Below, piece after piece: positions 54,218-62,136 of a stretch of 64,000 bases of DNA; the stretch's first letter is position 1, and the number at the start of each line of letters is the position of its first letter. Position numbers and translations under genes: made by a program. The notes under the pieces were generated by a model. The model was given only the letters and a program-made list of their open reading frames with translations. It did no database searches and had not been told where the DNA came from. Origin of the DNA: Arthrobacter terricola (lineage in GTDB: Bacteria > Actinomycetota > Actinomycetes > Actinomycetales > Micrococcaceae); contig NZ_SMRU01000019.1 in NCBI RefSeq assembly GCF_004354015.1, forward strand, positions 1 through 64,000. Reading direction: 5' to 3'.

Positions 54218-55081
54218 ATGGCCACAGCCGATGTCGTCGCCGACATTTCCCCGATGCCCCGGCATCAGCACCTCATCGTCACTGTCTACGGCCTATACGC
54301 ACGCAATCAGGACGGCACTTTTGCCGTTGCGGACCTGATCCAACTGCTGGGGGACCTTGGCGTTGAATCCGGAGGCGTGCGCTCTTCAGTGTCACGATTG
54401 AAGAAGCGTGGCGTACTTGTCAGCTTGAAACGAGACGGCTCGGCGGCTTATAAGCTGTCGCCCGATCTCGAGGATATTTTTACTGCAGGTGATGAACGGA
54501 TTTTCGCTCCCCGCCGGGCAAAAAAGGGTGATGCTTGGCTTTTGGCATCCTTCTCGGTTCCGGAATCCCAGCGACATCTCAGGCATAAGCTGCGTACTAT
54601 CCTGACTCGCGTCGGCTGCGGGCAGGTCGCACCCGGCTTGTGGATCGCCCCTGGAAATCTGGCCCACGAAGTTGAACAGCAAGTGGACCGTGCCGGCCTG
54701 ATGGATTACGTTGACCTTTTCAAGGCAACGCACCTCACGGAAGACCACATCCATGAGAAGGTCGGCCAATGGTGGGACCTGCCGTCGTTGGAAGCCCTCT
54801 ACCAGGAATTCCTGGAGCGGCATCAACCGGTGCTGCAGCGGTGGGTGCACCTGGAAGCGGATGCGTTGGATTCGCCTGAGCTGCTAAGGCAGGCATTTGC
54901 GGACTACGTTCCAATGGTGACCCAGTGGCGAAGGTTGCCCTACATGGATCCGGGATTGCCTGAGGAGTACCTTCCCGCAAACTGGCACGGCCTTGCCGCA
55001 CAAGAGCTCTTCACCAAACTGCACGCACTGCTGGGCCCCAAGGCCCAGCGCTATGCGTCCTCGGTCGTAGGGACGAACTAG
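54218..55081 (+). CDS. PaaX-family transcriptional regulator
   Basis: A 287-residue regulator of the PaaX type. The N-terminal winged helix (about 15-85) includes GLYARNQDGTFAVADLIQL and GVRSSVSRLKKRGVL, followed by the PaaX central domain (DAWLLASFSVPESQRHLR) and C-terminal domain (YVPMVTQWRRLPYMDPGLP). PaaX proteins bind aryl-CoA thioesters such as phenylacetyl-CoA and then leave DNA, which fits a CoA-dependent aromatic pathway. GAGG precedes the ATG. It is convergent with the CrtI-like gene, with a strong shared terminator. Confidence 0.88.
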   Translation: MATADVVADISPMPRHQHLIVTVYGLYARNQDGTFAVADLIQLLGDLGVESGGVRSSVSRLKKRGVLVSLKRDGSAAYKLSPDLEDIFTAGDERIFAPRRAKKGDAWLLASFSVPESQRHLRHKLRTILTRVGCGQVAPGLWIAPGNLAHEVEQQVDRAGLMDYVDLFKATHLTEDHIHEKVGQWWDLPSLEALYQEFLERHQPVLQRWVHLEADALDSPELLRQAFADYVPMVTQWRRLPYMDPGLPEEYLPANWHGLAAQELFTKLHALLGPKAQRYASSVVGTN

Positions 55082-55093
55082 TAAAACGTGCCT

Positions 55094-55131
55094 GAAGGGT
55101 CCGGGGCTTCCGCGGAAGCCCCGGACCCTTC
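55094..55131. terminator. Bidirectional terminator between paaX-like and CrtI-like genes
   Basis: A perfect 38-base palindrome (GAAGGGTCCGGGGCTTCCG and its complement, 19-base arms) lies between two convergent genes. It can fold in either transcript. Confidence 0.8.
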
Positions 55132-55186
55132 CGTTTCCTCGTCGGGGCACCTGTCCTGATTGTTCTCCTATTGGTTTGACCGTGGT

Positions 55187-56764
55187 TCAGGTCAGTTTTT
55201 GGGCGACCAAATGGCCCGAACCGCCGGAAAGCCCCGGACCTGGGTGGGTCGAGGCACCGATGTGCCACAGCCCTTTGATCGAGGTTTTGTGATTTGCCGC
55301 CGAAGGGAATGGCCGCCACTGCAGGTTTTGGAAGAGCTCCGCCGATCCGCCATAGGGGTCGCCTTTCACGGCATTCGGGTTCTCTGCCGCAAGGTCCGTT
55401 GGTGCGATGATGTCCCAGGCCAGGACAGAGTCCCGGGTACCGGGTGCAAAGCGCTCAAGCCGGGACAGAACCCGCTCCATGTACTTTTCCTTGAGCTCCC
55501 GCGTCCAGCCGCAATCAACGGCGAGCAATCCAGCACCATCCCCGACAGGCTCAAAGGGCACCTCCTGCAGTTGCAGCCAGAGGGTGGCCTTCCCGGCGGG
55601 CGCCCGCGAAGGATCCAGAACGCACTGCTGACCAACCACCACGGTGGGCTCCGCCGGCAGCAGGCCTGCTTCGGCCTGTGCGCACGCGATCCCGGTGCTG
55701 TCCGAGCCGTTGCTCAAATGCACCAGGGGAACGGTATCCAGCCGCGAATCCAGCCATTTGACGGGCATGTCCAATGCAAGGTGGATCTGCATCGCACCCC
55801 GTCCATTCTGGTAGCGCGCCGCTGCTTCTGCGGCTCCTGCTGGCGGCTGGCGCAACAGCCTTGAGTACAGCGCTTGGGGAGAGACATTGGCCAGGACAGT
55901 GCGCGCCCGCACCACGCCGCGGCACGTCTTCACGCCGGAAACGCCCTTCGCGTCGACGAGTATCTCCTCGACCTCGGTGTCCACGAGGATGCGGACGCCC
56001 TTGTCCCGTAGAAGAGACTCGAACGCACGCACGAAGTTGGTTGCCCCGCCCTTGACCACCGGAAGCCCATGAGCGTGCATGCTCAAGGCCATGACCGGCA
56101 GCATGACACCGCCCGTTGACTGGTCAGGACCGAGACCGGCATGAAGCAGCCAAGGCGACCAGAGCTGGTCCGTCTCCCAGCCGTCGAACCGGCTCCTGAG
56201 GTAGTTGCGGCCACTCATGACCGCGTCCCTTAGGAAATCCTCCGTGTCCCGGAACCTTCCTCGCTTCAACGCCCCCAAGGCGATCTTCATGACTTCCCTG
56301 AACGAGCGCAGCTCCGCGCTGAAGGCCCCGAAAATGGTACCGGCATTGCGTCCCAAATCATCCAGCATTGCCAGGTACGCCGCCTCATCGCGAGGTGACT
56401 GCAGGGCGGTGGCTGTGCTTGCCGGGTCGCGGTACGCAATGACTACCTTGGGCGCGCCCGTCCCGGGATCGGCGGCCACGCTGGCCGTTACGGCCCCCTC
56501 GGTGTTGCAATACTCCAGTCCGCGGTCATGGAGTTCACCCTTCAAGACTTCGTAGGCTCCTCCGGAGACGAAAAGTGGATGCCATGAGGAGAAGGTGTCA
56601 TGGATAAATCCAGGCAAAGTCCGTTCCGCTGAATCGATGAAACCGCCAAGCTTTTCCTTGCGTTCGATGAGGCAGACGCTCTTCCCCGCGAGGGCCAGTT
56701 CCGCGGCAGCTACCAGGGAATTGATACCTGACCCAATAATGGCAATCTCGGTGGAATGATCCAT
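55187..56764 (-). CDS. NAD(P)/FAD-dependent oxidoreductase, phytoene desaturase (CrtI)-like
   Basis: A 525-residue flavoprotein. The N-terminal FAD motif is IAIIGSGINSLVAAAELA with an Arg-Lys-rich follow-up (CLIERKEKLGGF). A mid motif GGATNFVRAFESLLRDKGV and the C-terminal second FAD-binding motif GLWHIGASTHPGPGLSGG complete the CrtI/PDS pattern. There are no carotenoid genes around. It is the last gene of the styrene/indole monooxygenase operon, 15 bases after the StyA2B stop, so it probably acts on a product of that pathway, for example by dehydrogenating or isomerising an indoline-type intermediate. The role is unknown. Confidence 0.82.
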   Translation of the reverse strand: MDHSTEIAIIGSGINSLVAAAELALAGKSVCLIERKEKLGGFIDSAERTLPGFIHDTFSSWHPLFVSGGAYEVLKGELHDRGLEYCNTEGAVTASVAADPGTGAPKVVIAYRDPASTATALQSPRDEAAYLAMLDDLGRNAGTIFGAFSAELRSFREVMKIALGALKRGRFRDTEDFLRDAVMSGRNYLRSRFDGWETDQLWSPWLLHAGLGPDQSTGGVMLPVMALSMHAHGLPVVKGGATNFVRAFESLLRDKGVRILVDTEVEEILVDAKGVSGVKTCRGVVRARTVLANVSPQALYSRLLRQPPAGAAEAAARYQNGRGAMQIHLALDMPVKWLDSRLDTVPLVHLSNGSDSTGIACAQAEAGLLPAEPTVVVGQQCVLDPSRAPAGKATLWLQLQEVPFEPVGDGAGLLAVDCGWTRELKEKYMERVLSRLERFAPGTRDSVLAWDIIAPTDLAAENPNAVKGDPYGGSAELFQNLQWRPFPSAANHKTSIKGLWHIGASTHPGPGLSGGSGHLVAQKLT

Positions 56765-56779
56765 CGAGGGTTCCTTTCC

Positions 56780-58519
56780 TCAGAAGTCCGGGTGGTTTGC
56801 TGTGGCGTGGTATTTGCCACTATGGAACACGAGGGGTGATCCTCCGGTGTTCTCGTATTTCTCCACCTCGCCGACATAAATCACGTGGTCGCCGGCGTCA
56901 TGGCGGGATACAGTCCTGCACTGGAAGGTGGCCACCGCTCCCTCCAATAGCGGAATCCCGGCAATTCCTTCCGAGGTTTCCGCGCCGGCAAACTTGTCGG
57001 TTGATGGTGTGGCGAATTGCCGTGACAACACGTGCTGGTCGCTGGCGAGGATGTTGATGGCGAAGTGGGTGGAATCCTCGAAATCCACAAGGCTCGGGGC
57101 CTTCTTGCTGGGGCACCACAGGACCAGTGGGGGTTCCATGGAAACCGAGGCAAAGGAGTTGGCTGTCATGCCCACCTTGCGACCGTCCGCGCCAAGCGTA
57201 GTGACCACGGTGACGCCAGTGGCGAACTGTCCGAGGGCGCTTCTGAAATCCCTGAGGTCGAAGACAGCTGAATCTTCTTCCTTCTGGGTCTGCACGAACT
57301 CTGAGGCAGCAGCAGGATCGAACCACCAAGGGTAGAAGGTGCGGGGATCATCGAAGCCCTCGGCGATCCTGGAGGCAAGCGCTTGGTGGCTCGAAGCCTC
57401 ACTGAGCACCAACCTCTGGTGGTCCCGCCGCGGCTTGAGCATGTCGTTGGTCCACGCGACTGCCCACTGCCCCCACCCGCGCCAGAACTCATCGAACGTC
57501 TGTTCCATCCAGCCCCTGTCAAATGGCTGCTGGCCCCTGCGGAGGACGGAATCAAGATAGTAGCGGGCGGCCAAAGTGGCGTTGTTTGAACCCTGCCCAG
57601 TGAGGGGGTCGTTGAGGAGGACGGCGTCTCCCAGCCCGAAGACCAGTTCGCCATTCGCGAGTTCGCCAACCGCGGAGCGGACTGTAGGGGTAATCCGGCC
57701 CAGAAGCGTTGCTCCGGCATCGGTGAGGCTTGCGCCTGCAAAGTTCTTCGACTCGTGGGGGAAGAACTCATCCAGGATTTCCAATGAGCGGCTTAGCTGT
57801 TCTTCGGGCGTAGTTACATCAGTCCATCTATCCATGGGACCGCCAACAACGCCTTCGAAGACCATCATTTGGCACGGACCGGATACGGTCAGCCCGGGAA
57901 AGGTAAAGAACTCACCGACTCCGGGCACCACTGACATGCGGATACTGTCCGGGCGTTGTTCGTCAGCGGCCGAGGTGATTGAGACGTAGTTGAGGGCCAG
58001 GACCCTTTGCGGCCGATCAAAAGGGGACTTCGACTTGTCTTTGGGGAAAATCTGGCCGATTTCCCCTTTCCCGGTGCTGACGATGATGAGCTCATAGTCG
58101 CGTGAGAGTTCCTCCAGCATCCGCGGGGTCACCTTCTCTATCCGGAAGTCACCTCCGGCGGCAACGAAGGTCTCGATCCACGCAGCGCTTTTGATCCGCT
58201 GGTCAATCGAGTGGGCCGTCCCCTCCAAGGGGGCCCCCCACTCGATCCGCTCCGTTGCCGAATCGCCTTCAACGCGCAGTGTCAGCGCGTTGATTCCGGG
58301 GACGGTCCCGCCGTCGTAGAGGCCTGATAGCGCCGGACTGAGTTGCGCTTCCGCGGCGAGCGCGGTCGAGAACACGCATTGGCTGGACATGACCCTGCCC
58401 GTGCGGATCTGGGCTGCCGAGCGGTCGGAGAACAGGGTAATCGCATAGCCCTCGCGTTGTAGGCCCAGGGCCAGCTGCGCACCGGATTCACCAGCACCGA
58501 CAATTGCGATTTTTCGCAT
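56780..58519 (-). CDS. styA2B: StyA2B: monooxygenase fused to flavin reductase
   Basis: A 579-residue fusion. Residues 1-405 are a StyA-type FAD monooxygenase (IAIVGAGESGAQLALGL, with the VFGLGDAVLLNDPLTGQG FAD region). Residues about 425-579 are a StyB-type flavin reductase (RSALGQFATGVTVVTT, GMTANSFASVSMEPPLVLW, HVIYVGEVEKYE). This is the self-sufficient StyA2B arrangement known from Rhodococcus opacus 1CP, where it epoxidises styrene weakly and indole to indigo and supplies reduced FAD to StyA1. It starts 46 bases after styA1. The indole group of these enzymes is a better fit to this locus than styrene. Confidence 0.9.
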   Translation of the reverse strand: MRKIAIVGAGESGAQLALGLQREGYAITLFSDRSAAQIRTGRVMSSQCVFSTALAAEAQLSPALSGLYDGGTVPGINALTLRVEGDSATERIEWGAPLEGTAHSIDQRIKSAAWIETFVAAGGDFRIEKVTPRMLEELSRDYELIIVSTGKGEIGQIFPKDKSKSPFDRPQRVLALNYVSITSAADEQRPDSIRMSVVPGVGEFFTFPGLTVSGPCQMMVFEGVVGGPMDRWTDVTTPEEQLSRSLEILDEFFPHESKNFAGASLTDAGATLLGRITPTVRSAVGELANGELVFGLGDAVLLNDPLTGQGSNNATLAARYYLDSVLRRGQQPFDRGWMEQTFDEFWRGWGQWAVAWTNDMLKPRRDHQRLVLSEASSHQALASRIAEGFDDPRTFYPWWFDPAAASEFVQTQKEEDSAVFDLRDFRSALGQFATGVTVVTTLGADGRKVGMTANSFASVSMEPPLVLWCPSKKAPSLVDFEDSTHFAINILASDQHVLSRQFATPSTDKFAGAETSEGIAGIPLLEGAVATFQCRTVSRHDAGDHVIYVGEVEKYENTGGSPLVFHSGKYHATANHPDF

Positions 58520-58565
58520 CTTAGGTTTCCTTCATGACGGGATGTGAACGGTTAGGACGGGGCGG

Positions 58566-59807
58566 TCAGGACGCGGCCACGGAGGTCACGCTCTCCAGAT
58601 ATGCTGCGGCTTTGTCCGGGTACATGAACCATTCCTGGAAGTCCGGCGGGTTGTTGAAGCCGTTGGCGAAGCGGTGGGCGATTTCGGGTGACTGCCCGGC
58701 CGCGCCAAGAAGTTGAAGAACGTGGGGCGGCGGGGGCGCCAGCAGGGCGTTCGTCCACTGCGCAACATGCTGGGCATAGTTCCAGTATTTTTCGAACGTT
58801 GCCTGCATGAAGTCCGCGTCAAAGTCGCCTTCTTCGTGCTCCTTGATGCTCTGTAGGTAGGATGCAGCGCATTTGCTGGCATTGTTGGAGCCCTGCCCCG
58901 TGATGGGATCATTCAGGACGACGACGTCCGCCAGGCCAAGAACCTTCCGGCCGCTAGGCAGCGTCGCGATGGGGTGGCGGACGGTGGGCGCGAATCGGCC
59001 CTGCAGGAAACCATTGGGGTCGGTCAGTTCGACGTCGGCTGCGCGGTCAGCTTCCCAAGGCAGGAATGTCTCGAGGATGTTCTTGGACGTCTCCAGGTGT
59101 TCCTCGGCCGAGAGGCCTTTCCAGCAATCCATGGGTCCGCCGGGGACCCCTTCAAAAACCATGATTTCGCACGGACCGGTGGTGGTGAGGGCCGGGAAAG
59201 CGAAGTACTCGCCGACGCCGGGAATCAGGTTGAAAGAGACAGCAGAGAACTCCGGCCTTGGTTCCAGGCCCCTGACGTAGGTCAGGGCCAAGGCGCGTTG
59301 CGGAGCATCGTAGAAACTGCGGACGGCGTCGCGAGTAAAAAGCTGGGCAATCTCGCCCTTGCCTGCGGCAACGATCACCAGGTCAGAGTTGAGAGTGTAG
59401 CGTTCAAGGTCCTCTACGCCGGCGTCTTCGAAGATGAGTTCGCCCCCTTGGGACACAAACTCCTCCATGAACCGGGGAAATTTGACCCGCTGGTCGATGG
59501 ATTTCGCCGGGTTGTCCAGACGGGATGCCCAGTTGATGGCCTTTTGTCCCGGGACCTCCGGATGCGGGATGGTGAAGGAGATCCCGTCGACAGTTGGGGC
59601 ATCAGGCCAGAAATCCAGCCCGAACCTCCTTTCGTGTTCCAGGGCATCATGGAAGATGCATTGGCTTGAGGAGACTTTGCCTTCGTGGATTTCTTCCGCG
59701 GTGCGGTTGGAGATTGTGGTTACTGCGAATCCTGCATTCAACAAGCCGATTCCAAGCTGCAGGCCTGACTGCCCGGCTCCGACGATGGTGATGTGGCGCT
59801 GTGTCAT
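58566..59807 (-). CDS. styA1: StyA1: styrene/indole monooxygenase oxygenase subunit
   Basis: A 413-residue FAD-dependent epoxidase of the group E flavoprotein monooxygenases, the standard StyA length. The FAD motif is ITIVGAGQSGLQLGIGLL; later blocks are FHDALEHERRFGL, a conserved-looking DLVIVAAGKGEIAQLF, and LGLADVVVLNDPITGQGSN. It should epoxidise a C=C bond (styrene to styrene oxide, or indole to the indole 2,3-epoxide that leads to the dihydrodiol or indigo) using reduced FAD from StyA2B. Its ATG overlaps the stop of a 47-residue ORF. The cluster has no styrene-oxide isomerase or phenylacetaldehyde dehydrogenase. Confidence 0.9.
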   Translation of the reverse strand: MTQRHITIVGAGQSGLQLGIGLLNAGFAVTTISNRTAEEIHEGKVSSSQCIFHDALEHERRFGLDFWPDAPTVDGISFTIPHPEVPGQKAINWASRLDNPAKSIDQRVKFPRFMEEFVSQGGELIFEDAGVEDLERYTLNSDLVIVAAGKGEIAQLFTRDAVRSFYDAPQRALALTYVRGLEPRPEFSAVSFNLIPGVGEYFAFPALTTTGPCEIMVFEGVPGGPMDCWKGLSAEEHLETSKNILETFLPWEADRAADVELTDPNGFLQGRFAPTVRHPIATLPSGRKVLGLADVVVLNDPITGQGSNNASKCAASYLQSIKEHEEGDFDADFMQATFEKYWNYAQHVAQWTNALLAPPPPHVLQLLGAAGQSPEIAHRFANGFNNPPDFQEWFMYPDKAAAYLESVTSVAAS

Positions 59808-59947
59808 AGTGTTGCCCTTGTCTCTCTACTGTCTCGGCATCCGTGGATGTATGGGGGAGTGGCGATTTGGCCCGGTCTCCGGGCAGGCTCGGGAAAGATT
59901 TGCTCCCATCCCGGGAGGCCCATGTGCACGACCGTGATCGCGTTCAT
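59804..59947 (-). CDS. Small ORF (47 residues) translationally coupled to styA1
   Basis: The frame starts with ATG at 59947, with CGAGG nine bases upstream, made from the last codons of the SDR gene. It stops at a TGA that overlaps the styA1 ATG (ATGA), so the ribosome would pass directly to styA1. The peptide begins MNAITVVHMGLPGWEQI and ends in an Arg-rich segment. Both its placement and its coupling suggest it is translated. No family is recognised; it may be a microprotein or simply a coupling ORF. Confidence 0.5.
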   Translation of the reverse strand: MNAITVVHMGLPGWEQIFPEPARRPGQIATPPYIHGCRDSRETRATL

Positions 59948-59953
59948 TTGTCG

Positions 59954-60748
59954 TCACCTCGTTTCGGCGGCGAGTAAGGGGATGGTTTCTTCGGCGCGTT
60001 CCGGACCCAATGCGGAGTACCCGCCGTCGACCGCCCAATCAGCGCCCGTCACGAAGCTCGCCGCGTCGCTGGCGAGGAAGGCGACGACAGCTCCGATCTC
60101 TTCGGGCCGTCCCACCCTCTTCAGGACGTGGAAGGGGGCCGCCACGGCGTCCGTTTTGTCGAGGCTTCCATTGCTCAGTGAATCCATGATGTTGCTCCAA
60201 ACCCATCCCGGACTGACCGAGTTGACTCGGATGTGGTCTTCGGCAAAATCTACTGCCATGCTCCGGGTCAGCTGGACGAGCGCGGCCTTGCTGGCGGGGT
60301 AGAGCCAGCGTCCCGTCTGGGCAACGGAACTGGAAATCGAGGTGAAGTTGATGATCGCTCCGTGCTGCGAGGCCCTCAGGTAGGGCCGTACTGCCGTGCT
60401 TGCCATCACGGCGCTGACCAGGTTCACGTTCAGTGCCTCGAGCCAGTCGCCGCGGTTGGATCCTGCACCGTCATCTTTGTATGTGCAGGCGAGGTTGACC
60501 AGGATATCGATGCCACCATACAGCGCCGCGGTGTCCTTCATGAGCCGGGAAACTGCAGCGTCATCCGTGATATCCGTGTGAGAAAAACTGATGCCCCCAT
60601 CCAAGGAGTCGAGCTGGGCGCCGCCTTTGGCATCAATATCGGCTACAACCACAGTGGCCCCTGCCTCGCGCAGCGCTGTGACGACGCCCTGGCCGATCTT
60701 GGTTACTCCGCCTGTGACGATAGCGGTCCTGCCTGAGAGTCCTGACAT
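59954..60748 (-). CDS. SDR dehydrogenase of the indole/styrene monooxygenase operon
   Basis: A 264-residue classical SDR. The cofactor motif is TGGVTKIGQG, the usual NNAG is altered to NLAC, the catalytic Ser is in INFTSISSSV and the Tyr/Lys in LYPASKAAL. In known indole clusters (Acinetobacter iif) an SDR oxidises indole-2,3-dihydrodiol to 3-hydroxyindolin-2-one after a StyA-type enzyme, which fits this position. It is the first firm gene of the leftward operon; the ATG at 60748 has AAAGGG upstream. Confidence 0.85.
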   Translation of the reverse strand: MSGLSGRTAIVTGGVTKIGQGVVTALREAGATVVVADIDAKGGAQLDSLDGGISFSHTDITDDAAVSRLMKDTAALYGGIDILVNLACTYKDDGAGSNRGDWLEALNVNLVSAVMASTAVRPYLRASQHGAIINFTSISSSVAQTGRWLYPASKAALVQLTRSMAVDFAEDHIRVNSVSPGWVWSNIMDSLSNGSLDKTDAVAAPFHVLKRVGRPEEIGAVVAFLASDAASFVTGADWAVDGGYSALGPERAEETIPLLAAETR

Positions 60749-60816
60749 GGTCAACCCTTTCATTGTGATGATCTGGTGTCTGTTCCACATGACGCTCGTC
60801 ATGCCCGGTGGAGCGG

Positions 60817-60915
60817 TTACTTGCCAGCGAGCCTGGGAGTTGGCTTTGGATGAGTCCGTTCCCATTCCATGCGGCGCTCGTGTACGAGTTTGACGTTCTT
60901 CATCTCGCTGCTCAC
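60817..60915 (-). CDS. Possible leader ORF of the monooxygenase operon
   Basis: A 32-codon frame from GTG 60915 (or 28 codons from ATG 60903), basic, containing MKNVKLVHERRMEWERTH and ending PTPRLAGK. The ribosome site (GAGG) is at an imperfect distance. It precedes the SDR gene in the same direction. It could be a leader peptide or a chance ORF. Confidence 0.25.
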   Translation of the reverse strand: MSSEMKNVKLVHERRMEWERTHPKPTPRLAGK

Positions 60916-61053
60916 CTCTTCCAACGGGATGTTGTTATAGCTTTTCCGTGACCTGCGTCATACTTGTTCTAAAAGTGACTCTATTCACGCCCCGGAACCC
61001 GGTATATCCAGTTGGCGCAGGGCGCATCCAAAAAACGCAAACGAGGAAGTCAG

Positions 61054-62046
61054 GTGCGCGAGATGGCGAGGATTCTCCCGCGCGACGTCCTAAGAGGCCG
61101 CCCAACCGTCGTCGCAACCGATGTTGACGATGCTCACCAAAGGATTGCTGAGCTGTTTTGTGGCCACGACCTTGTTCCGCAAGCGCATGTGAAGTCCGTT
61201 GACATGAAGCTTCGGTCCCTCCACCGCGGTGATGTTGGGATTGAGTACCTTGATTACGGTGCAGAAGTGCGAATTAACCCGGAGGGCCTGGAGGACTTCC
61301 ATCTGGTCCAGATTCCCCTCGCTGGACACGCACGTTTGAATGTGGGCTCTGAAACCGTGGACTCCAGCCCCAGAATGGCGACTGTTCCCCCGGTCGACCG
61401 CCCGTTCTCTATGACTTGGGACAGCGGAACACCGCATTTGATCGTTTACATCAAGCGCATCGCCCTCGCCTCAGTCGCCACGCAGCTATACGGCGAAAAG
61501 GCGCGGGACGGCGTGCCCCTTGGCTATGCGCTCGACCTTGCAGCTTCTCCTGGACGCGCGTTCTTGAGGTCGGTTGTGGAACTCCATGACGACATGATCA
61601 GCCAGGGCTCCAGCACTGCCCCCGTCTTTGTTCAGCAACTGCTCGTGGATACCATGCTGTCCCGTTTGCTCATGGCGATGGAGGGGGCGCCCGATGGAGG
61701 CGAAGGCGGCAACACGGATTCCAAAAGCCTGCTGATCCGAAGATTCCGGGAGCTACTGGAACGGCACGCCTCGGAAGAGCTTGCGGTCCCCGACATCGCC
61801 GAGAATCTGGGGGTTTCCGTACGGACCCTTCAGTCGGCCCTGCGCTCCGAGCTCGGCGCAACACCGTCTGAGGTCTTGCGGAGCGTACGACTGGACCGGG
61901 CGCGTGAAATGCTCCTCGCGGCCGAGCCGGGCCAGGAGACCATTGTTTCGATAGCCGAACGCTGCGGGTTCTCCCACCAGGGACGCTTTTCAGCCCTTTA
62001 CCTGGATGCCTTCGGCGAGCTGCCCTCCGTGAGCCTTCGGCGGTAG
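61054..62046 (+). CDS. AraC-family regulator of the monooxygenase operon
   Basis: A 330-residue regulator with an AraC-binding-like N-terminal ligand domain (about 30-215; a cupin-like DFHLVQIPLAGHARLNVG block) and a C-terminal double HTH (LAVPDIAENLGVSVRTLQSA and IVSIAERCGFSHQGRFS, ending GELPSVSLRR). The GTG at 61054 has GAGG seven bases upstream; TTG at 61012 and ATG at 61063 are alternatives. It is divergent from the SDR/StyA operon, the usual position for its activator. The domain layout and tail resemble the AraC gene at 43019. Confidence 0.88.
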   Translation: MREMARILPRDVLRGRPTVVATDVDDAHQRIAELFCGHDLVPQAHVKSVDMKLRSLHRGDVGIEYLDYGAEVRINPEGLEDFHLVQIPLAGHARLNVGSETVDSSPRMATVPPVDRPFSMTWDSGTPHLIVYIKRIALASVATQLYGEKARDGVPLGYALDLAASPGRAFLRSVVELHDDMISQGSSTAPVFVQQLLVDTMLSRLLMAMEGAPDGGEGGNTDSKSLLIRRFRELLERHASEELAVPDIAENLGVSVRTLQSALRSELGATPSEVLRSVRLDRAREMLLAAEPGQETIVSIAERCGFSHQGRFSALYLDAFGELPSVSLRR

Positions 62047-62136
62047 CCGTGTCCGACGTCGTTGGGGGATCACCACGCGGTCTGCCCGACGTGGGAGACT
62101 GGGACTCTGCGAAAAACCATCTGGAAGGAAGCGACA

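Noticed and set aside
62062..62136. Extended N-terminus of holA from 62062
   Set aside because: It has no ribosome binding site and no family similarity; the TTG at 62137 with AAGGAA gives the expected start.
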